From positions 2,232,001 to 2,296,000 of the forward strand of contig NZ_CP007151.1 in assembly GCF_000830985.1 (NCBI RefSeq): a DNA stretch of 64,000 nt, written 5' to 3'. The position numbers and the translations under genes were made by a program. The DNA is from Marinobacter similis. GTDB lineage: Bacteria > Pseudomonadota > Gammaproteobacteria > Pseudomonadales > Oleiphilaceae. A model generated the notes under the pieces. It saw nothing but the letters and a program-made list of their open reading frames with translations, was not told the DNA's origin and did no database searches. Positions 49,249 through 58,370 of this stretch are shown here, one piece after another (the first letter of the stretch is position 1; every line of letters starts with the position of its first letter).

Positions 49249-50394
49249 ATGGCGGACAGCTTTTTGCAAGCCGTGGCTGAACAGCTTAAAAAGAACCTCG
49301 GAGATTCCCTACAAGCCCTGGGCGCCGGAGAGGTGAACTGGACCGACCTGGGGGTGGGGGTGATCAGCCAGTTGCTGATTCTGATGGTCTACCTCGGCCT
49401 GTACGCGGGTATCTACTTCGTGGTGATGGCGGCGCTGAAGGCGGTGCTGGGGCAAAAACGAGGCGACAGTCAAACGTTCGCGCACGTCCGAACCGGCCTG
49501 CGTTATCTGGTCGGACTTGGTTTCCTGCTGACCGTGCTGGCTCAGTTTGGCGCCACCCCCGAATTGCTTAAGTCTGTCGCTAAAGCCGGTTTTATCGCCC
49601 TCGGCTTCTACGTCGGCTGGCTGGTGCTGGGCAGAGTCATTGTTGAATCCATGCAGCGTGCCCATCTTGATCCGTCCATCCGTCAGCTGGTGGATAACCT
49701 GTTTTCGGTGCTGCTGGTTGCTTTCGGGGCGGTCACAGTGCTGGCGCAGTTTGGCTTTGATGTCCTATCCATCGTCGCCGGCCTGGGTATTGTCGGTATC
49801 GCGGTGGGCTTTGCTGCACAATCCACCTTGTCGAACTTCATTGCCGGGGTGACCTTGCTGATCGAACGGCCGTTTCGGATCGGGGATTGGGTTACGATCA
49901 ATGGCCAGGACGGCAAGGTGGTGAAAATTGCCCTGCGCACCACCTGGTTGCGGACCCGGGACAACATCTTCACGATGATTCCGAACGATAGCGTAGCCTC
50001 GTCCGAGATCGTCAATTTCAGCACCGAGGGCGCCATCCGGCTGAATCTTTCGGTCGGTATCGCCTACAAAGAGAAGGCAGAGGCGGCCCGCCAGATCATC
50101 ATGCCGATACTGGAACAGCACCCGGAGGTGCTGCAGGTTACCGACATGATGCCCAAGGTGATGTTGTCGAATCTGGGTGACTCTTCGATTGATCTTACCG
50201 TTCAGGCCTGGATCGGCCCGGATAATCTCGATGTACAGCCCAGTATCAAGGCGGAGTTGCTTGAGCAGATTAAAGACGCTCTCGACCACGCCGGCATAGA
50301 AATTCCGTTCCCGCATCTGCAGCTGTTCATTGACGATGCGAAAGGCCTCAAACCGGTCATGGAACCGCTCTACCCGAAACTGGCAGGACAGTAA
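49249..50394 (+). CDS. MscS-family mechanosensitive channel
   Basis: 381-residue small-conductance channel. N-terminal helices (residues 30-65, 80-100, 115-135), then the pore helix 'DVLSIVAGLGIVGIAVGFAAQSTLSNFIAGV' with the Gly/Ala pattern of MscS TM3. The cytoplasmic beta domain starts 'IERPFRIGDWVTINGQDGKV'. It would release solutes on osmotic downshift. Start ATG 49249 has AAAGGA about eight bases upstream. Frame intact. Confidence 0.9.
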   Translation: MADSFLQAVAEQLKKNLGDSLQALGAGEVNWTDLGVGVISQLLILMVYLGLYAGIYFVVMAALKAVLGQKRGDSQTFAHVRTGLRYLVGLGFLLTVLAQFGATPELLKSVAKAGFIALGFYVGWLVLGRVIVESMQRAHLDPSIRQLVDNLFSVLLVAFGAVTVLAQFGFDVLSIVAGLGIVGIAVGFAAQSTLSNFIAGVTLLIERPFRIGDWVTINGQDGKVVKIALRTTWLRTRDNIFTMIPNDSVASSEIVNFSTEGAIRLNLSVGIAYKEKAEAARQIIMPILEQHPEVLQVTDMMPKVMLSNLGDSSIDLTVQAWIGPDNLDVQPSIKAELLEQIKDALDHAGIEIPFPHLQLFIDDAKGLKPVMEPLYPKLAGQ

Positions 50395-50438
50395 TACCGG
50401 CTCGGATACCTCTTTCGTCAATCCCGGAGGATGACTAA

Positions 50439-51194
50439 GTGCAGCAACATGCGTTCTATGAAGACAACACCACGCTTGCCCAATACCTGGAATTCAATTA
50501 CGGCGAGCAATGGCATGGTGAGCCGAACTTTCCAAAGGAATTAGCGGACGCGGCCCTGGATGCCATGGACGGTCGTCCCCTGGGGCGGGCACTGGACATT
50601 GGCTGTGCCTGCGGCCGCAGCAGCTTTGAGCTGGCCAGGAAATTTGATCATGTCGACGGCATCGACTTTTCAGCCAATTTCATTCGCAAATGCAGGGAGA
50701 TGGCTGCGGACAAACAGGTTTGCTACGCCCGGCCGGAGGAAGGTGAGCTGGTGAGTTATCACGAACGCACCCTGGCGTCCCTGGGGTTGGAGCAAACTAC
50801 GGAACGGGTGGCGTTTCACGAGGGCGATGCCTGTGCGCTCGACCCTTCGTTCGCGGGTTATGACCTGATTCTGGCAGGCAATCTGATCGACCGGCTTTAT
50901 AAGCCTGCGGACTTTCTCACTACCGTTCACGAACGGATCAACGAAGGCGGGTTGCTCGCCATTGCCTCGCCGTACACCTGGATGGAGGAATACACGCCCA
51001 AGGCTTCATGGGTGGGTGGTTTCATGAAGGACGGTAAGGAGTACACCACGCTGGACGGTTTGAAAGACATGCTGGCGCCGCATTTCCGCCTGCTCGGTGA
51101 GCCGCGCAGCCTGCCATTCGTAATCCGGGAGACCCGGAACAAGTTCCAGCACAGCTTTTCGGAGTTTTCGGTGTGGCAAAAAGTCAGCACCTGA
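50439..51194 (+). CDS. OvoA C-terminal-like SAM methyltransferase (putative 4-mercaptohistidine methylase)
   Basis: 251-residue SAM methyltransferase. It matches the C-terminal domain of OvoA, which makes ovothiol: 'LAQYLEFNYGEQWHGEPNFP', SAM motif I 'RALDIGCACGRSSFELARKFDHVDGIDFS', and 'YDLILAGNLIDRLYKPADFL'. In OvoA this domain N-methylates 4-mercaptohistidine. Here the N-terminal sulfoxide-synthase part is absent, so ovothiol synthesis needs another gene. Start is the GTG at 50439 with GGAGG about ten bases before. It stands downstream of mscS. Confidence 0.82.
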   Translation: MQQHAFYEDNTTLAQYLEFNYGEQWHGEPNFPKELADAALDAMDGRPLGRALDIGCACGRSSFELARKFDHVDGIDFSANFIRKCREMAADKQVCYARPEEGELVSYHERTLASLGLEQTTERVAFHEGDACALDPSFAGYDLILAGNLIDRLYKPADFLTTVHERINEGGLLAIASPYTWMEEYTPKASWVGGFMKDGKEYTTLDGLKDMLAPHFRLLGEPRSLPFVIRETRNKFQHSFSEFSVWQKVST

Positions 51195-51317
51195 CCGGCA
51201 CGGCATTGGTCGGCGCATCGACGAAAGCGAGTTGTCATCAAAACGTCACTGTATGGGGCTATTGTTAAGCCTCATCAGGACGATTTGCACTGGTGTTGTT
51301 CATCGTGTGAATGCTTG

Positions 51318-51343
51318 AACCGGGGCTTCTGCCCCGGTTTTTT
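51318..51343. terminator. Rho-independent terminator between OvoA-like gene and nfsA-like gene
   Basis: AACCGGGGC-TTCT-GCCCCGGTT (51318-51339) followed by a run of T. It serves the plus-strand methyltransferase gene and possibly the convergent nitroreductase gene. Confidence 0.85.
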
Positions 51344-51352
51344 TATGCCCGC

Positions 51353-52090
51353 CTATTTGAGCCCAAAGCCTTTGCCTTGCAGGAAGCCCTGCATATGCGG
51401 CCGCAGCTTGGTGGTGAACAAGGGTTTCAGTTGCTCTGACCAGTTGGTGTCTTTGTTACCACCACTGCGTTCCCGGTAATACTCATTCATGGTGCTGTCG
51501 AACCCTGACACCTGCTCCTCCTCTTGGTCGTCCCGGTAGTAGTCTTCCATCAGGATGCTTTCCACCGGCAGCCGCGGCTTAACCTCGGGGTTCTGATCTG
51601 GGTAGCCCAGACACATGCCGAATACCGGGTACACATCCTCTGGCAGGCGCAGCAGGCTGCTGACTTCGGCCGGGTTGTTGCGGATGCCGCCGATGTAGCA
51701 CAGCCCCAGTCCCTCGGATTCAGCGGCCACGGCGACATTCTGTGCCATCAGGGCGGTGTCGACACTCGCTACGACAAGCTGTTCTGTTGTGCCCCGCACT
51801 ACCTCAGCGCCTGCGCGCTCGGCCGCGTTGGTGGAACGCTTCATGTCGGCGCAGAACACCAGGAAATCAGAGCAGTCGGCAATGTAGGCCTGCCCACCGG
51901 CCAGCTCGGCGATAGCCTGCCGGTTTTCCGGATTGGTGACGTGGATTACGGAGTAGGCCTGAACGTGATTCGACGTGGCAGCGCACTGGCCGGCGCGAAT
52001 CAGCTCGTGCAGAAGCTCGAGGGGGATTTTCTGCTCGGTGAATTTGCGAATCGAGCGATGGGACTGCAGAAGTTCGATGGTGGCGTTCAT
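51353..52090 (-). CDS. NfsA-like oxygen-insensitive NADPH nitroreductase/flavin reductase
   Basis: 245-residue nitroreductase-fold flavoprotein. 'LLQSHRSIRKFTEQKIPLEL' carries the FMN phosphate-contact RS-RK motif, 'GQCAATSNHVQAYSVIHV' and 'GLGLCYIGGIRNNPAEVSSLL' are NfsA-type. The start ATG at 52090 was chosen over one at 52138 because it opens the usual N-terminus. It reduces quinones, nitro compounds or flavins. Frame intact. Confidence 0.88.
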   Translation of the reverse strand: MNATIELLQSHRSIRKFTEQKIPLELLHELIRAGQCAATSNHVQAYSVIHVTNPENRQAIAELAGGQAYIADCSDFLVFCADMKRSTNAAERAGAEVVRGTTEQLVVASVDTALMAQNVAVAAESEGLGLCYIGGIRNNPAEVSSLLRLPEDVYPVFGMCLGYPDQNPEVKPRLPVESILMEDYYRDDQEEEQVSGFDSTMNEYYRERSGGNKDTNWSEQLKPLFTTKLRPHMQGFLQGKGFGLK

Positions 52091-52232
52091 GGCGATCCAG
52101 TGTCGGTGAGTAAGGAACGGTGACAATAACGATACCAATCGCTACAAAGCAACCTATCGAAAGGTCTGTGGCAGCTGCTATTGTCCCATGAGGCCACTCC
52201 CGCCGTCGTCCAGCCTTACACATCAGAGCCCC

Positions 52233-53410
52233 ATGGAACTGAATATTCATCTGCCCACACTGCTGTTGTTATCGGTCACTATCAATCTGATGGTGGGTGG
52301 ACTGCTGTGGCTGGTTTATCGGTTGCGAGATCGGCAAACCTGTTTTCGGCTTTGGACGCTTGCCTGTGTGACCTTCGTTGCTGGCAGTGTGCTGGCTGGC
52401 GCACGCACTGTCGTAGACGCGCCCTTCGTGACGGTGTTGGCGGCGCACCTGTGCCTGGGCCTGTCGCCCTGGTTGGTTCTTGCAGGCATTCACAACCTGC
52501 TGGGTATGCCTCTGGCAGGCGGCGGCAGGTTGTCGCGAATACTGTTTGCCTGTGGCGTGCTCTACGTTGCGGGTCTGTTGGTGTCTTACGCGGGGGATGC
52601 TCTGGTCCCTCGCTTGCTAACGGCGCTTTGGTCCGCGCTTGTTTTCAGTGTTGCGATCTATCGCCTGGCCAGCTGCGCACGCACGCCCAGGCTGCCATTC
52701 CAAATACTTCAGACCATCTTTGGTATTCACGGCATCCTGATGATGCTGCAGGTTCTTGTAATAAGCACCAGTAAATGGGATCTGGTTGGCCTCGACGTGG
52801 ATGCCGTGCTCACGCTGATTCTGACCCATCATCTGATGCTGGCAACGGCCACTGTTATGGCGCTGCCGCTGCTGGCGTTCACCCAGGCGGAGCGCAGTCT
52901 GAAACTGCTGGCGGAGCGGGACGAACTCACGCAGCTGCTAAACCGGCGGGCTTTTCTGCAGCAAGGCATCGCCGCGTTCGAGCAGGCTCGTGCACAACGA
53001 AACACGCTCACGGTGCTGATGATCGACCTGGATTATTTTAAAGAGATTAACGACCGGTGGGGCCATGAGATAGGCGACAGCGTTTTGAGCTTCGTCGCAA
53101 AAATCATGAGCGAGGAGTTGCGTGATGGCGACATTATCGGTCGAATCGGTGGTGAGGAATTTTCTGCTGTTCTGAACACCGGCAGTTACAAGGAAGTGGA
53201 GGCTGTTACCGAACGCCTGCTGCGGAAAATAGCCGAGCGCGGGCGCTGGCTGGATGGGCGCGCCTTGAACCTATCGGCCAGCATTGGTGGGGTCGCGATG
53301 TCGCCACAAACCCAAAGTTTCAATGACATGATGCGGCTGGCGGATTCGGCGATGTACCAGGCAAAAGACAAAGGCAGAAACCGGTCGAGTTTGCTCCGGT
53401 GTCAGGCTGA
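52233..53410 (+). CDS. Membrane diguanylate cyclase (GGDEF)
   Basis: About 392 residues. Six or seven N-terminal helices (residues 5-210, 'LPTLLLLSVTINLMVGGLLW' and on) lead into a GGDEF domain. The catalytic motif is 'GRIGGEEFSAVL', with I-site RxxD ('RDGD') five residues before, so the enzyme should be active and product-inhibited. The frame runs to 53495, but adding one G near 53384 restores the usual end 'KGRNRVEFAPVSG' with stop at 53410. Converges on the AraC gene. Confidence 0.85.
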
Positions 53411-54342
53411 GTGTCGCGCTTGGTGTGCGACGGTAGCTCGCCAAACAAGTGCTTGTAGTCGGATGCAAACTGACTCAGGTGGTAGAAGCCATTGAAGGCC
53501 GCAGCATCTGAGACAGAGACGGTGTTTGGGCCACTCAGCATGCGCTTCACCCGGTTCAGTCGGCTGACACGAAGAAACTGGGATGGACTGATTCCCAGAA
53601 TGCTCTCGAAACTGTACTGCAGTGTGCGTCGGCTGACACACCCGATTTCACACAGTTCCGCCATCGTCGCTGGCATCTCTCTGGCGGACTCCACATAAGC
53701 CCTGATTTTGTTGACCACGTTCTGTCGATGGTTATGGCTGGGCGCGACTGAGGTGTTTGGCTTTTCAACATCCATGACTTCCAACAAAGCCATGATCAGG
53801 AGATCCCGGTGGATGTGGCTATCCACAGGGCCGGCGTCGACGATTCGGGTCATCAGGTACCGCAGGTGTTGAAGGGTCTTGAGCGGAAGCTTCAGGCGCG
53901 GAGAGTTGTCCATGTCCAGCGATCTGATGGCCACCCCCTGGGCTTGGGCGTGCCCCAATAGTTCATGTTTTCCAACCACAATGCCGAGCATATCGAATTG
54001 GTCCTGAGTGACCAGTTCGAACGGCTGGCTCCCTGGACGACACAGAATATCCGTGCGCTCCAGTTTCTGGCCGTTTATGCGGCACTTCTCCCGATTGGCA
54101 GGAATGCCAAACCAGATGGCATTTGGCCGCACCATGCACTGCTGGTGCAGGGTGCGGCTGCTGTGCTCTCGATAAACCTGCATGGTGCCTAAGCGGAGTT
54201 CGTCAATGCGGCCATAAAAGCGCCCGGCCCCCACCTGATCATAAGTCTGGTTCCAGTCGGTCAGGTTGCTGGCCAGTTCATTGACGTCGTCGGATTCGTA
54301 AGCGCACCGCTCTGGTGCGTTTTTTGGAGTGTCATGGTGCAT
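53320..54342 (-). CDS. AraC-family regulator of the ethanolamine locus
   Basis: AraC/XylS regulator, about 310 residues. The C-terminal double HTH is seen in 'MPATMAELCEIGCVSRRTLQYSFESILGIS' and 'VSVSDAAAFNGFYHLSQFASDYKHLFGELPS'. The ATG at 54342 has GGGAG eight bases upstream; the longer frame to 54510 lacks a good start. The last 30 residues overlap the GGDEF gene and do not look like a natural AraC end; a break near 53430 would give a stop at 53402. It is divergent from eutB, so it probably controls eutBC and the permease, as EutR does in enteric bacteria. Confidence 0.85.
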   Translation of the reverse strand: MHHDTPKNAPERCAYESDDVNELASNLTDWNQTYDQVGAGRFYGRIDELRLGTMQVYREHSSRTLHQQCMVRPNAIWFGIPANREKCRINGQKLERTDILCRPGSQPFELVTQDQFDMLGIVVGKHELLGHAQAQGVAIRSLDMDNSPRLKLPLKTLQHLRYLMTRIVDAGPVDSHIHRDLLIMALLEVMDVEKPNTSVAPSHNHRQNVVNKIRAYVESAREMPATMAELCEIGCVSRRTLQYSFESILGISPSQFLRVSRLNRVKRMLSGPNTVSVSDAAAFNGFYHLSQFASDYKHLFGELPSHTKRDTQPDTGANSTGFCLCLLPGTSPNPPAASCH

Positions 54343-54565
54343 GTTGACTCCCAGGTGCTGATTTTCCAAGGGTTTTGCCTCTATTAGCGCTTCCTGCGAG
54401 CTGAGGTTTTTCCTTGTTTTCAGGCCACTTGCGGCCCTGCCAAGGTTTGCCGATTTCCGATAACCGGTTTTTTGTGCACCGGCTACAGTGGAGTTAAGAG
54501 CAATATCCATACCTTTCAGCGCCGGCCGTGAGCCTGGGGCGGCTGGTTTTTGTTGGAGAGGCGCA

Positions 54566-55976
54566 ATGCAACATACCTATTCACACCGGGTCGGAGCGCG
54601 TACCTGGCACTTTCGGAACCTTGCGGACCTGATGGCCAAGGCCACGCCCGCTCGTTCCGGTGATCGGTTGGCCGGCGTGATGGCGGAGTCGGCGGAGGAA
54701 CGCGTGGTCGCGCAGATGAGGCTGGCCGAACTGCCGCTTAGAGCATTTCTGTCCGAAGCACTGATTCCGTATGAGGAAGATGAGGTCACGCGGCTGATTC
54801 TGGACGAGCACGACGCCGCGGCCTTTCTGGCGGTCGCTCACCTGACCGTCGGCGATTTCAGGAACTGGTTGCTCAGTGATCACGCCACTCCCGAGGTGAT
54901 GGAAGCCTGAGGCCTGGCTTGACACCGGAGATGGTGGCCGCGGTAAGCAAGCTGATGCGTAATCAGGACCTGATTCTGGTGGCCCGGAAGTGTCGGGTGC
55001 AGACCGCCTTTCGCAACACCATTGGCCTGCCCGGGCATCTTTCCACCCGGTTACAGCCCAATCACCCCACCGATGATATGGCGGGCATTGCCGCCAGCAT
55101 TCTGGATGGCCTGCTCTACGGCAGCGGCGATGCAGTCATCGGTATAAATCCGGCCACTGATAACGTGGCCCAGGCCACCAAGTTGATGCGGCTGATGGAC
55201 GACGTTATCAGCAAGTACGATATCCCGACCCAGTCCTGTGTGCTTACTCACGTGACCAACACCCTGGAGGCGATCGAGCAGGGGGCACCGGTTGATCTGG
55301 TGTTCCAGTCTATTGGCGGTACCGAAGCAACCAACAGCAGTTTTGGCTTCAGCCTTGCGACCCTGCAGGAGGCTCAGGACGCGGCGCTCTCACTGAATCG
55401 GGGCACGGTCGGCCAGAACGTCATGTACTTCGAAACCGGGCAGGGCAGTTCGTTGTCCGCCGACGCCCACCATGGTCTGGACCAGCAAACCTGCGAGGCT
55501 CGAGCCTACGCGGTTGCCCGGCGGTTCAACCCGTTGTTAGTGAATACGGTGGTGGGCTTTATCGGGCCGGAATACCTGTTTGATGGTAAGGAAATCATTC
55601 GGGCCGGGCTGGAGGACCACTTCTGCGGCAAGATGCTGGGCGTTCCGATGGGATGTGACATCTGCTACACCAATCACGCCGAAGCCGACCAGAACGACAT
55701 GGACAATCTGCTGACCCTGCTCGGGGTGGCGGGCTGCACCTTCATCATGGGCATTCCGGCTCTGATGACATCATGCTGAACTACCAGACCACGTCTTTTC
55801 ACGATGCGCTCTATGCCCGCCGGGCCCTGGACCTGAAGCCCGCGCCGGAATTTGAAGCCTGGCTGGAGCGGATGAACATCTTCGAAGACGTTGCCCGTTT
55901 TGAACCCAGCTCGGAGCTGCCGCAGGCGTTCAAGAACAGTCTCAAAGGGTTGTCCGGGGAGACCAGTCATGACTGA
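54566..55976 (+). CDS. eutB: Ethanolamine ammonia-lyase large subunit
   Basis: About 470 residues of the B12-dependent lyase that splits ethanolamine to acetaldehyde and ammonia. It starts 'MQHTYSHRVGARTWHFRNLA'. Core motifs are 'NTIGLPGHLSTRLQPNHPTD', 'GDAVIGINPATDNVAQATKL', 'FQSIGGTEATNSSFGF', and 'YFETGQGSSLSADAHHGLDQ'. Two breaks occur: near 54907 (one C restores 'MEALRPGLTPEMVAAVSKL') and near 55758 (one G restores 'GIPGSDDIMLNYQTTSFHDA'). Its stop overlaps eutC by eight bases. Adenosylcobalamin is needed. The genes for a microcompartment are absent here. Confidence 0.92.
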
Positions 55977-56799
55977 TCACAGCAAAGATCTGGTTACCGC
56001 CAATGCCTGGCGCAAGCTGCGCCGCTATACCGATGCCCGTATTGGCCTGGGGCGCGCCGGAATAAGCCTGCCGACGTCGGAGCTGCTGGAGTTCCAACTG
56101 GCCCACGCCCGGGCCCGGGATGCAGTGCACTTCCCGCTGGCTGTGGGGCAACTGGTTGAATCCCTGAGTCATCTGGATAGTACGGCCTTTGCCTCCGAGC
56201 CGGTGTGCCTGCACAGCCAGGCGGCAGACCGATTTACCTATCTGCAACGTCCGGACCTGGGGCGACGCTTGTCACAATCCGCCCATGAGACTCTGCTTGC
56301 GGCGCAGGGTGAGGAGAAGCCGACGCCCGATCTGGCGGTGGTGGTTGTGGATGGTCTGTCGTCCTCTGCGGTGCAGACCAACGTCGCCCCCTTCCTTGAG
56401 CGTTTTCTGAGCGATCTCAAACAGGAACGGCAGTCGTGGCAGTTGGCACCTCTGACCATTGTTCAGCAGGGCCGGGTCGCCATTGGAGATGAAATCGGAG
56501 CTCTGTTACGGGCGCGCATGGTGGTGGTGCTCATAGGTGAGCGCCCTGGCCTGAGTGCGCCTGACAGCCTGGGCATCTATCTGACCTTCGAGCCGAAAGC
56601 TGGCCTGTCAGACGCCCATCGAAACTGTATTTCCAACGTCCGGCCAGCCGGACTCCGCTTTGAAGATGCCAGCCAACGCCTCCTGTATCTGATCCGTGAG
56701 GCCGACCGCCTGAAACTTTCAGGGGTCGGGCTCAAAGACCGGACTGAAGAGGTGGTGATCGAGAACAACCAAGCCAACAACAATTTTCTGACCAACTGA
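55969..56799 (+). CDS. eutC: Ethanolamine ammonia-lyase small subunit
   Basis: 276-residue EutC, which binds the cobalamin cofactor with EutB. Seen are 'LRRYTDARIGLGRAGISLPT', 'EFQLAHARARDAVHFPL', 'YLQRPDLGRRLSQSAHETLL' and 'IGERPGLSAPDSLGIYLTFE'. The ATG at 55969 was chosen because an open frame upstream lies inside eutB. Frame intact. Confidence 0.92.
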   Translation: MTDHSKDLVTANAWRKLRRYTDARIGLGRAGISLPTSELLEFQLAHARARDAVHFPLAVGQLVESLSHLDSTAFASEPVCLHSQAADRFTYLQRPDLGRRLSQSAHETLLAAQGEEKPTPDLAVVVVDGLSSSAVQTNVAPFLERFLSDLKQERQSWQLAPLTIVQQGRVAIGDEIGALLRARMVVVLIGERPGLSAPDSLGIYLTFEPKAGLSDAHRNCISNVRPAGLRFEDASQRLLYLIREADRLKLSGVGLKDRTEEVVIENNQANNNFLTN

Positions 56800-56839
56800 C
56801 TTTTGACCTTTAAACCCAGAGAGATATTGGAGAATGCAC

Positions 56840-58277
56840 ATGTCTAATAGTGTTGATGACGAGTATTTGGCCAAGCGCCAATTAAAGAAGGGGACCGCCG
56901 GCTGGGTGTTGCTGGCGGGACTGGGGGTTTCCTATGTGATTTCCGGGGACTTTGCAGGCTGGAACTTTGGCATCGGAGAGGCAGGTTGGGGTGGCTTCGC
57001 GATTGCATGGCGCTGATGGCCGTGATGTATTTCGCCCTGGTGCTGTCTTTGGCCGAAATGTCCGCCGCCATTCCCGCCGCGGGCGGTGGCTACAGCTTCG
57101 CCCGTCACGCGATGGGCGCTACCGGTGGTTACCTGACCGGGTTGGCCGTTCTCATTGAGTACGCGCTGGCTCCGGCGGCCATTGTGATCTTTATCGGTGC
57201 TGCCGTAGAGGAGTTGCTGGGCGTCAATGGACCTGGGTATATGCCTTGTTCTACGCGGTGTTTGTCGGCATCCATCTGGCTGGCGTGGGCGAAGCGCTGA
57301 AGGTAATGATGGTGATCAGTGGCTTGGCCGTGTTCGCAATCCTCGCAACTGCGGTAGCTCTTGTCGGAGATTTCGATTCCGCCAACCTGTTTAACATCGC
57401 GCCGTCGGGGGAAGCCGGCACCAGTGAATTCCTGCCGTTTGGCTGGTACGGCGTGTGGGCGGCCTTGCCCTTTGCCATGTGGCTATTTCTGGCGGTAGAA
57501 GGGGTGCCCCTGGCCGCAGAGGAGGCCAAGGACCCCGGCCGGGATATGCCGCGCGGTATCATCGGTGCCATGGTGTTCCTGCTGTTCACGGCATTGCTGG
57601 TTGTCGTTTTGCTGGCCGGTGCTGCCGGTGCCCAAACCATCGGCGCCAGTGGCGTGCCCCTGGTCGATGCCCTGAAAGTCACGGGTAACCCGACCCTGGC
57701 GACGGTGATCAACGTTCTGGGGCTGGCGGGTCTTATTGCCTCGTTCTTTTCCATTATTTACGGCTATAGCCGACTGGTGTTTGCGTTGTCCCGAGCTGGC
57801 TATCTGCCCAAGGCACTGTCACTGACCAGCAAGCGCAAGGCGCCGATGTGGGCACTGATTGTTCCGGGTGCGTTTGGCTTCCTGGTGTCGCTCACTGGCG
57901 AAGGTGACCTGATTCTCGGCATGGCCGTGGTCGGAGCCACCATCTCCTACGCCCTGATGTCGGCGAGTCACATCCTGCTCAGGATTCGTCAGCCAGGACT
58001 GGCACGGCCCTACAAGACTCCCGGTGGAATCATGACGTCGGCCATTGCCCTGATTCTGTCGCTGGTGGCGATGACTGGGGTGTATGCCTTTGATCCTAGG
58101 GCGTTCAACTACACCATCGTTCTGTTTGTTGTCGGGGCGGTCTATTACTTCGCCTATGGCAAGAACCAGCTGGTGGCGAAATCCGCCGATGAAGAGCTGG
58201 CGCTGGTGCTGGACGCCGAGTCATCACTGGATGAAGAGGAAGCGGTAATCGCAAGGGCCAGGCCGTCAGAGGCCTGA
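56840..58277 (+). CDS. eat: Ethanolamine permease (APC family)
   Basis: About 480 residues, twelve helices, amino acid-polyamine-organocation permease of the ethanolamine type. It starts 'MSNSVDDEYLAKRQLKKGTA', with 'GVSYVISGDFAGWNFGIGEAG', 'PAAGGGYSFARHAMGATGGY' and 'FLAVEGVPLAAEEAKDPGRDMPRGI'. Two breaks: near 57007 (one C restores 'FAIAMALMAVMYFALV') and near 57235 (one C restores 'NGPWVYALFYAVFVGI'). GGAG lies seven bases before the ATG at 56840; the ATG at 56834 is also possible. It feeds ethanolamine to EutBC. Confidence 0.9.
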
Positions 58278-58279
58278 GA

Positions 58280-58303
58280 CCTGGCGCCCAGGGCTCTTTT
58301 TTT
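58280..58303 (+). terminator. Terminator of the eut operon
   Basis: CCTGG-CGC-CCAGG (58280-58292) followed by a run of T to 58303, right after the permease stop. The stem is short. Confidence 0.55.
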
Positions 58304-58321
58304 CGGTAGCTTAGATTTAGA

Positions 58322-58349
58322 TAGAAAACGCCCGCCTCGTGCGGGCGTT
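58322..58349 (-). terminator. Terminator of the CheB-CheR-LOV gene
   Basis: On the minus strand, AACGCCCGC and GCGGGCGTT make a nine-pair stem with a five-base loop, then TTTTC. It lies 22 bases after the stop of the giant gene. Confidence 0.8.
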
Positions 58350-58370
58350 CTCATGTCCAGACCGCTTCGA

